Assembly (NCBI GenBank): GCA_023127905.1 | Contig: JAGMEZ010000068.1 | Coordinates: forward strand, 1 to 6,777 | Direction of reading: 5' to 3' | Length of the DNA: 6,777 bases | DNA from: Caldifarciminota bacterium | Lineage (GTDB): Bacteria; Hydrothermota; E44-bin80 | In this document: positions 1-4,719 of the stretch, in pieces | Numbering within the stretch: position 1 is the stretch's first letter | Layout: the number at the start of each line of letters is the position of its first letter | Translations under genes and position numbers: made by a program | The notes under the pieces: generated by a model | The model's input: the letters and a program-made list of their open reading frames with translations, nothing else | Databases searched by the model: none | What the model was told of the DNA's origin: nothing

Positions 1-112
1 TAAGAACTGCTGTGAGTTCGCAAACACACATTTTTTTCTTTTCAAGAAGTTTTATTATTCTAAGCCTTGTTGGATCTGCTAAACCTTTAAACACAGAAAC
101 TAAATCTCGCAT
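1..112 (-). CDS. ArsR/SmtB-family transcriptional repressor (5' part only)
   Basis: This is the N-terminal 37 codons of a metal- or metalloid-responsive winged-helix repressor; the rest lies beyond the left edge. The translation starts MRDLVSVFKGLADPTRLRII and continues KLLEKKKMCVCELTAVL. The FKGLADPTRLRIIKLL stretch (residues 8-23) is the family signature at the start of the winged-helix domain. It is followed by CVCEL (residues 29-33), which matches the ELCVCDL box that binds As(III)/Sb(III) or soft metals in ArsR-type sensors. The ATG at 112-110 has a near-perfect Shine-Dalgarno, GAGGAGGT, three bases upstream (minus strand, 123-116). The gene is divergent from the antiporter gene. An overlapping promoter and palindrome suggest that it represses itself. 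Family assignment is firm; the inducer is inferred from the two cysteines, and the regulated partner would lie to the left, outside the window. Confidence 0.9.
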   Translation of the reverse strand, partial: MRDLVSVFKGLADPTRLRIIKLLEKKKMCVCELTAVL

Positions 113-136
113 TTTACCTCCTCAGATTAAATAGAC

Positions 137-156
137 ATATTTACATATGTAAATAT
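137..156. promoter_or_regulatory. Perfect 20-bp palindrome, likely ArsR operator
   Basis: ATATTTACATATGTAAATAT is a perfect inverted repeat centred between 146 and 147. It lies 25 bases upstream of the arsR-like start codon and touches the -10 box and the expected transcription start of that gene. ArsR/SmtB dimers bind AT-rich imperfect 12-2-12 type palindromes placed in this way, and metal binding releases them. The symmetry and position are seen directly; binding is inferred. Confidence 0.75.
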
Positions 157-180
157 ACTATATTATCAGAAAAAAGCCAA
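152..180 (-). promoter_or_regulatory. Promoter of the ArsR-family gene
   Basis: Read on the minus strand there is a -35-like TTGGCT (180-175), a 17-base spacer, and a -10 TATATT (157-152) matching five of six consensus bases. The expected start is near 145, inside the palindrome, so a bound repressor would block polymerase. This gives a leader of about 33 bases containing the Shine-Dalgarno. Confidence 0.6.
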
Positions 181-198
181 GAAAAAAATAGAGACAAA

Positions 199-231
199 AT
201 GAGCTTGCCGAAGGGCTTCTCGCAATGACAG
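199..231. repeat. Fragment of an 'ATTGCGAG' dispersed intergenic repeat
   Basis: Read on the minus strand this stretch is CTGTCATTGCGAGAAGCCC followed by TTCGGCAAGCTCAT. The TGTCATTGCGAG...CTTCGGCAAGCTCA wording is familiar from short GC-richer intergenic repeats found in many copies in diverse bacterial and candidate-phylum genomes. It stands out as a GC-rich island in a very AT-rich spacer. Only one copy, with no clear boundaries, is visible here, so the call rests on recognition of the motif. Confidence 0.5.
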
Positions 232-286
232 ATAGATGCTATCTTTTATTACAGAGGTGGATGGAAGAAAAAGAAAATATAAAGGT

Positions 287-315
287 TTGACAATTATAAT
301 TAGATGTGCTAAATA
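287..315 (+). promoter_or_regulatory. Possible promoter for the antiporter-TPR genes
   Basis: A perfect -35 box TTGACA (287-292) is followed after 17 bases by TAAATA (310-315), a weak -10. Transcription would then begin close to the ATG at 325, giving a nearly leaderless mRNA, which fits the absence of a Shine-Dalgarno. A perfect TATAAT also occurs at 295-300, but it is only two bases from the TTGACA and lacks a -35 partner of its own, so the exact arrangement is uncertain. Confidence 0.4.
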
Positions 316-324
316 TTCCTCAAT

Positions 325-1530
325 ATGAATTTTATACTTCTTATAGGAATAATAATTCTTGCAGGATTAGTTGGGAAAAAATTATCGAACAGGATTAAAC
401 TACCTGGTGTAACTGGTTATCTCATTGTTGGTGTACTATTAGGACAATCGCTACTCAATCTCATAAATATTCAATTCCTTGAAGCGTCCGGGTTCATCAC
501 AGACATAACTCTCGGTATTGTCGGATTCATTATTGGAAATCAACTCGCAGCCAAAAAATTTAAAAAGATTGGAAAAAGAATTCCAATAATAGTACTAACC
601 GAGTCATTTGGTGCATTTATACTTGTCAGTATCGCTATCTTCTTATTAACCCGACGTATCGACCTTGCACTGCTTCTTGGAGCAATCGCTCCTGCAACTG
701 CCCCGGCAGGAACTGTCGCTGTGCTTCGGGAATACAGAGCAAAAGGAAATCTCACAAACTCTCTCCTTGCAGTCGCTGGACTTGATGACGGGCTTTGTAT
801 AATGATATATGTTTTTGTCAGCGCAATAATAAGAGTCACACTTTTTAGCGTTGGAACAGTATCTTTTTACAAGATTTTCATCTCTCCTCTTATCCATATC
901 CTTCTTTCCCTTGTAATCGGAGGGTGTGCAGGGTTACTTTTAACTCTCTTTATAAGAAAAATACGTACACGAGAGGAAACAATGATTATTGTCTTCGGTT
1001 TTATTCTTCTATTTACTGGTATTTCAAATTTACTGAATATATCATTAATACTTGTCAATCTATCAATGGGAATTGTCGTTGCGAATCTATCTCACCATTT
1101 GAGCACAAGATTATCAAGGATACTGGATGAAACAGTTCCGATAGTCTTCATTGTCTTTTTTGTCCTTGCTGGAGCACATCTTGATGTTCGTTTACTTCCG
1201 GTAATGGGGTTACTCGGTTTATTCTATATAATCTTCCGAAGCGCAGGAAAGATTGGCGGAGCTTCCTTTGGAGCATTTATTTCTAAAGCCCCGAAAAAAC
1301 TCAAGAAATACCTGGGTTTCGGCTTACTTTCGCAAGCAGGTGTTGCCATTGGACTTTCTCTTCTTGTGGTACGGGAGTTTTCAACCTATGGACAAACAGG
1401 ACAGGAACTCTCTGTTATCATCGTCACTACAATTGCAGCAACTACAGTTATATTCGAAATAATAGGTCCTATTACTACAAAGATTGCTATTACAAAGGCA
1501 GGGGAGGTAAGACGGAGAAGTGTTAAATGA
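325..1530 (+). CDS. Cation:proton antiporter, CPA2-like (Na+/H+ or K+/H+ exchanger)
   Basis: This is an integral inner-membrane protein of 401 residues with roughly 12-13 hydrophobic segments and almost no soluble part. It should exchange H+ for Na+ or K+. Recognisable family stretches are, in order: KLPGVTGYLIVGVLLG (25-40) in the first helices; ATAPAGTVAVLREYRAKG (124-141), the unwound-helix region; GLDDG (152-156), carrying the paired acidic residues D154-D155 that bind ions in electrogenic members; FFVLAGAHLDV (278-288); GFGLLSQAGVAIGLSLL (331-347); and FEIIGPITTKIAITKAGE (377-394) near the end. There is no TrkA-N/RCK or USP domain after the membrane part, unlike KefB/KefC. The ATG at 325 gives a normal first helix but has no Shine-Dalgarno, so translation may be leaderless. 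The stop codon overlaps the start of the TPR gene by four bases. Family confidence is high; ion specificity is not determinable. Confidence 0.9.
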   Translation: MNFILLIGIIILAGLVGKKLSNRIKLPGVTGYLIVGVLLGQSLLNLINIQFLEASGFITDITLGIVGFIIGNQLAAKKFKKIGKRIPIIVLTESFGAFILVSIAIFLLTRRIDLALLLGAIAPATAPAGTVAVLREYRAKGNLTNSLLAVAGLDDGLCIMIYVFVSAIIRVTLFSVGTVSFYKIFISPLIHILLSLVIGGCAGLLLTLFIRKIRTREETMIIVFGFILLFTGISNLLNISLILVNLSMGIVVANLSHHLSTRLSRILDETVPIVFIVFFVLAGAHLDVRLLPVMGLLGLFYIIFRSAGKIGGASFGAFISKAPKKLKKYLGFGLLSQAGVAIGLSLLVVREFSTYGQTGQELSVIIVTTIAATTVIFEIIGPITTKIAITKAGEVRRRSVK

Positions 1531-2951
1531 CCAAGCAGAATACTGATAACAGAAACGAATTGTTGATCAGGGCACGTAGAGGAAGGGCTGAAGTCTACAA
1601 TCTTATTGGTAACTTCAACAAGGGAATAGAAGATTATGAAAATTTAATACAGTTTTACAAAGAGAACCATTATTCAGATAAGACCCTTTCCTCAAGAATT
1701 ATTTGCAACATTTCGTTCATTCTTTCTGAAGGAAAAAGTAATTATGCAAAAGCGGAAAAAATATTAAAGCAAACACTAGCAAAATTAGAAAGAAAACAAT
1801 CACCAAGAATTTACGCCTCTGTACTTAACACTCTTGGCGGCGTCTTCCGACATTTGGGCAATTATGATAAGGCGTTACATTACCATCATCAAGCACTTAA
1901 AATTTGCGAGGAAATAAACAATAAAGAAGGAATTGGAACTATATCAAATAATATTGGGATTGTGTATTGGAACAAAGGCGAACTTGATACTGCACTAAAA
2001 TATATTAAGAGATATCTTACTATATCAAAAAAGACAGAGAATATAAAGGGTATAGGTACTGCTTCTAATAATCTTGGGAGTGTCTATTATGATAAAGGAG
2101 ACAGTGATACCGCATTGAAATACTATAAAGTTCGACTAGCAATAGCAGAGAGAACCAGAGATAAAAAGGGAATAGGACTGGCTTCAGGCAATGTTGGAGT
2201 TATCTATCGAAAAAAAGGTGATTGTAATACTGCACTAAAATATTATAAAAGATATCTTGATATATCAGAGGAGATAGGTGATTTAAGAGGAATTGGTATT
2301 GTCTCTACGAATATAGGAAATATTTATAGAGATAAGGGAGAGTTGCTTACTGCTTTAAAATTCTTTAAAAAAGACCTTGAGATATCAAAGAGAATAGGAG
2401 ATCTACGGGGCATTGGCATTACGTGTATCGACCTTGGAGAAGTTTACACAGAGATGAAAATGCTTAAAGAAGCAAATAAGTATCTTAGAAAAGCAAAGAA
2501 AATCCTAATGGATGTGGGAGATAGAATAAAGCTTTCAGCAGTCTTCATAAAACTTTCTGAGTTACATACTACAGAAAAAAAATTCAAAGATTCAATTAAA
2601 GCTGCAGAAAAGGCTCTTGCGCTTGCAAAGAAAACAGGAGCAAAAGAAAAAGAGATTAATGCGCTAAGGGTAATGGGAATGGCTCTTTTTAGATTTAGTA
2701 AAATTCAAACTGAAAATACAAAACAACAAAATCTGAAAGATTCAATTTCTTTCCTAAGAAAATCCATTTCGCTTGCAAAAAAGCAAAAAATGAAACTTGA
2801 CCTTGCTAAATCCTCCTACGAACTTGCAAAGGTTCTGAAAAATAAAGGTAGTACAAAAGAAGCAAAAAAATTCATAACTGAAGCAAAGAAAATCTTCAAA
2901 GATACTGGAGCAGAAGGATGGGTCAAACGGGTAAATAAGTTAATGGAGTAG
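1527..2951 (+). CDS. Tetratricopeptide repeat protein, function unknown
   Basis: This 474-residue protein is soluble and lysine-rich, with no signal peptide or membrane segment, and is built almost wholly of TPR helical hairpins. About eleven repeats can be placed: near 15-46, 55-90, six in perfect 40-residue register from 97 to 336, then 337-370, 377-420 (interrupted by a polar insert at about 391-403) and 427-460. The regular units read like 'NNIG.IY..KGELDTALKYY...L.IS..IGD..GIG', the LGN/Pins/TPR_12 style that binds peptides or protein partners. In other bacteria such arrays are often joined to kinase, cyclase or HTH domains, but none is present here. The ATG overlaps the antiporter stop as ATGA. 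GGAG at 1514-1517 is a plausible ribosome site, so the two proteins are probably made together. A role as a cytoplasmic scaffold or partner for the antiporter is inference only. Confidence 0.9.
   Translation: MTKQNTDNRNELLIRARRGRAEVYNLIGNFNKGIEDYENLIQFYKENHYSDKTLSSRIICNISFILSEGKSNYAKAEKILKQTLAKLERKQSPRIYASVLNTLGGVFRHLGNYDKALHYHHQALKICEEINNKEGIGTISNNIGIVYWNKGELDTALKYIKRYLTISKKTENIKGIGTASNNLGSVYYDKGDSDTALKYYKVRLAIAERTRDKKGIGLASGNVGVIYRKKGDCNTALKYYKRYLDISEEIGDLRGIGIVSTNIGNIYRDKGELLTALKFFKKDLEISKRIGDLRGIGITCIDLGEVYTEMKMLKEANKYLRKAKKILMDVGDRIKLSAVFIKLSELHTTEKKFKDSIKAAEKALALAKKTGAKEKEINALRVMGMALFRFSKIQTENTKQQNLKDSISFLRKSISLAKKQKMKLDLAKSSYELAKVLKNKGSTKEAKKFITEAKKIFKDTGAEGWVKRVNKLME
1815..2534 (+). 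repeat. Six in-register 40-codon (120-bp) TPR repeats
   Basis: Codons 97-336 of the TPR gene form six consecutive units of exactly 40 codons. The 'N.(I/L/V)G' position recurs at residues 101, 141, 181, 221 and 261, with IDLG at 301. The 'K/RKG(E/D)..TALK(Y/F)(Y/F/I)' segment is nearly constant in four of the units. DNA similarity between units is highest around the ACTGC(A/T)(C/T)TAAAATA(T/C) words. This indicates internal duplication within the gene rather than an independent repeat element. Confidence 0.85.
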
Positions 2952-2959
2952 ACAAAACG

Positions 2960-3086
2960 AGGGGTCAGGTCTTCACTTTTGACATAAAACCCTATCCCTT
3001 TGAACTTTTAATTTTTTCTTTTTAATTCATCCGATATTACAAAATTCTATTTCACATTTTATGTCAAAAGTGAAGACCTGACCCCT
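2960..3086. mobile_element. 127-bp inverted-repeat element, MITE-like
   Basis: Two perfect 30-base inverted repeats (2960-2989 and 3057-3086) enclose a 67-base AT-rich centre with no open reading frame. The outer end reads AGGGGTCAGGTCTTCAC and continues TTTTGACATAAAA. From memory, ends starting GGGGTCAGGTCTT occur in many bacterial genomes beside Y1-transposase (IS200/REP-associated) genes, which would make this a transposase-less derivative. No target-site duplication is evident in the flanks (ACG on the left, ATT on the right). It begins eight bases after the TPR stop codon. A transcript across it would form a long stem. The structure is seen directly; mobility and transposase type are inference. 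Confidence 0.7.
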
Positions 3087-3099
3087 ATTTCCAAAAACC

Positions 3100-3128
3100 T
3101 TGACTTATTGCAGTTTCTCTGATAAAAT
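3100..3128 (+). promoter_or_regulatory. Sigma70-like promoter of the GH18 gene
   Basis: TTGACT (3100-3105) and TAAAAT (3123-3128) are separated by exactly 17 bases, and each matches five of six consensus positions. Transcription would start near 3135, giving a leader of about 32 bases that contains AGGAGG. The promoter sits just outside the right end of the inverted-repeat element, so the GH18 gene need not depend on upstream transcription. Confidence 0.7.
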
Positions 3129-3156
3129 GGAAAAAATATTAACAGACTGACAAATT

Positions 3157-3162
3157 AGGAGG
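3157..3162 (+). promoter_or_regulatory. Shine-Dalgarno AGGAGG deciding a TTG start
   Basis: A full AGGAGG lies four bases before the TTG at 3167. An ATG at 3163 directly abuts the site but opens only a three-codon frame (ATG ATT GAG TAA) in another phase. The GH18 frame has a TGA at 3164-3166, so TTG 3167 is the earliest possible start for it. Confidence 0.65.
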
Positions 3163-3166
3163 ATGA

Positions 3167-4615
3167 TTGAGTAATCTAATTTTATCCATTCTTTTCCTGA
3201 GTTCTTTCCTCCCTGATAATTACCAGGGTATTCACGAGATGGAATGGCATAAACACAAAGGAGAGTTAATAACTGCTCCAACACCAGAAGAAGTCATCCC
3301 TTTATGGAAAGGTGAAAGACCCTTACGGAAAGTAGTTTTTGGTTATTACCCTTACTGGATGGGGACATCATATAATTACCTGCAGTACGACCTGCTTTCT
3401 CACATAGCCTACTTTTCCGTTACCCTGAACGGTGATGGAAGCCTTGGGGCGATACCTAACCAATCTATTCTTGAAAATCTCAGAAACGCTGCGCACTCAA
3501 ATGGCGTTATGGTAATGATTACTGCAACACAATTTAATAATGCAGTTATTGAAAACCTTCTCAACTCTGCTTCTTCGCGTACAAATGCCATCAACAATCT
3601 CTATAATCTCACTGTTACCAATTCACTCGACGGAGTCTCTATCGATTTTGAATCCCCAACAAATACTGTTAAAGACAGCCTTACACTTTTTATGACAGAA
3701 TTAACATCCCATTTCCACACAAACCTTCCTGGCTCGCATATAACAATCGCAACGCCAGCGGTTGACTGGGGGAATGCGTTCGACTACGATGAACTTGCAT
3801 TGAATACCGATGGGCTTTTCATTATGGCTTATAACTATTACTGGTCAGGCTCGGTATATGCAGGTCCCGTTTCACCGCTTCCATCCAGTTCTTTATGGGG
3901 AACATACAGTGTTATGTGGACAGTCAATAATTATATCCAGTATGGAATCTACAGGGATAAATTTATCGTCGGGTGTCCATATTATGGTTTACGATGGCCA
4001 ACAGAAGACAACAATTTAAAATCACTAACAAGAGGAACAGGTAGTGCGCTTACCTACTCGCAAGCAGCAGATTCAGCCAATATTTATATGAAACTCTGGG
4101 ACGACACATCAAAAACTGTCTGGTATAGAAATTATATCTCAGGGGACGGATGGTACCAGTGTTGGTTCGATGACTCGTTGAGCCTGAGAATGAAATACCA
4201 GGTCGTAATCGATAGCAATCTCTGTGGTGCAGGCATTTGGGCACTCGGGTATGATGGCACAAAATCTGAACTGTGGGGTGCACTTAAAGATGCATTTTAC
4301 TATACTGGAATAAAGGAACGTCTTTCGAGAAAAATCAAATTGAGCGTGTATCCCAATCCATTCAGGGAAAAGGCAGTGTTTAGTCTTCAGTGCCCAGTGC
4401 CCAGTGATAAGAAAGCAATTACATTACACATTTATGATTTGAGTGGAAGATTGGTTAAATCCTTTGTAATTAACACTAACCACTCGGTACTAACCACTGT
4501 AGTATTCTGGGACGGTAAAGATAACGAAGGTAAATTATTACCTTCTGGTATATACTTTTGCACTTTTATATCTGCAGTAAATAAAAAAACAGAAAAAATT
4601 ACCCTCCTGAAATAA
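3167..4615 (+). CDS. Secreted glycoside hydrolase family 18-like protein with C-terminal sorting/FlgD-like domain
   Basis: This 482-residue protein probably acts outside the cytoplasmic membrane on N-acetylglucosamine polymers (chitin or peptidoglycan). A hydrophobic segment at 4-15 resembles a short signal peptide but lacks the usual basic residues. The GH18 barrel begins at KVVFGYYPYWM (55-65). The catalytic strand reads LDGVSIDFE (154-162): E162 is the expected acid and D160 the assisting residue, while S158 replaces the first of the paired aspartates of DxxDxDxE, as in some YaaH-type members. MAYNYYW (220-226) and GAGIWALGYDG (354-364) fit later barrel strands. From about 390, SVYPNPF, IYDLSGRLVKSF, FWDGKDNEGKLLPSGIYF and a final LLK form the beta-sandwich typical of T9SS type A sorting or FlgD-Ig domains, suggesting surface export. 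It starts at TTG behind AGGAGG and its own promoter. Substrate is not determinable. Confidence 0.87.
   Translation: MSNLILSILFLSSFLPDNYQGIHEMEWHKHKGELITAPTPEEVIPLWKGERPLRKVVFGYYPYWMGTSYNYLQYDLLSHIAYFSVTLNGDGSLGAIPNQSILENLRNAAHSNGVMVMITATQFNNAVIENLLNSASSRTNAINNLYNLTVTNSLDGVSIDFESPTNTVKDSLTLFMTELTSHFHTNLPGSHITIATPAVDWGNAFDYDELALNTDGLFIMAYNYYWSGSVYAGPVSPLPSSSLWGTYSVMWTVNNYIQYGIYRDKFIVGCPYYGLRWPTEDNNLKSLTRGTGSALTYSQAADSANIYMKLWDDTSKTVWYRNYISGDGWYQCWFDDSLSLRMKYQVVIDSNLCGAGIWALGYDGTKSELWGALKDAFYYTGIKERLSRKIKLSVYPNPFREKAVFSLQCPVPSDKKAITLHIYDLSGRLVKSFVINTNHSVLTTVVFWDGKDNEGKLLPSGIYFCTFISAVNKKTEKITLLK
4388..4408 (+). repeat. 7-bp tandem repeat inside the GH18 gene
   Basis: CAGTGCC, CAGTGCC, CAGTGAT lie head to tail and encode residues 408-414 (QCPVPSD), a loop between the first strands of the C-terminal domain. 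Because seven is not a multiple of three, gain or loss of one unit would shift the frame and remove the sorting domain. Confidence 0.8.
4475..4498 (+). repeat. Pair of 10-bp direct repeats, 14-bp period, inside the GH18 gene
   Basis: ACTAACCACT occurs at 4475-4484 and again at 4489-4498, separated by CGGT. It encodes part of the NTNHSVLTTV loop before the FWDG motif of the C-terminal domain. It appears to be a second small duplication in a loop-coding position. Confidence 0.75.
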
Positions 4616-4640
4616 GGATATGAAATATAGGAATATGAAG
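4614..4640 (+). repeat. Degenerate AGGATATGAA repeat
   Basis: AAGGATATGAAAT is followed by ATAGGAATATGAAG, two related units beginning at the GH18 stop codon. Such AGGA(A)TATGAA words often occur as simple intergenic repeats in AT-rich candidate-phylum genomes; no function is evident. Confidence 0.45.
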
Positions 4641-4666
4641 CGCTTGTATTTTGAGGTAAATCTTTT

Positions 4667-4711
4667 AACCAATAAAACAAATTGAACCAATTAAACCAAT
4701 ACAACTATATA
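4667..4711 (+). repeat. 9-bp intergenic tandem repeat array (five units)
   Basis: Five nine-base units follow one another without gaps: AACCAATAA, AACAAATTG, AACCAATTA, AACCAATAC and AACTATATA. The first four are clearly related (AACCAATNN); the last is degenerate. The array lies in the 104-base spacer immediately before the radical SAM gene, and its last unit runs into a TATAAT box. Confidence 0.75.
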
Positions 4712-4713
4712 AT
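4708..4713 (+). promoter_or_regulatory. -10 box suggesting a leaderless radical SAM mRNA
   Basis: A perfect TATAAT ends seven bases before the ATG at 4720, so transcription would start on or beside the A of the start codon. No Shine-Dalgarno precedes this ATG. There is no good -35 at 17 bases; TTGAAC (4682-4687) is 20 bases away. The -10 is formed at the edge of the 9-bp repeat array. Confidence 0.45.
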
Positions 4714-4719
4714 TCTCTG

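Noticed and set aside
540..1058. Three overlapping minus-strand open frames opposite the antiporter gene
   Set aside because: They have no Shine-Dalgarno or recognisable protein features and lie wholly inside a clear membrane-protein gene.
1815..2534. Regular 120-bp repeats as a CRISPR or satellite array
   Set aside because: The units are in frame, diverged, and encode TPR helices; there are no uniform short repeats with unique spacers.
2960..3086. Inverted repeat as an ordinary Rho-independent terminator
   Set aside because: The loop is 67 bases and no T-tract follows the stem (ATTTCC follows), so an intrinsic terminator is unlikely; the shape fits a mobile-element relic better.
3810..4283. 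Small frames on both strands within the GH18 gene
   Set aside because: They are shadows of the GH18 coding frame with no independent start signals.
4432..4704. 90-codon minus-strand frame beginning MYWFNWFNLFYW
   Set aside because: Its first residues are only the translation of the 9-bp repeat array and the rest is antisense to the GH18 C-terminal domain; no ribosome site or family resemblance.
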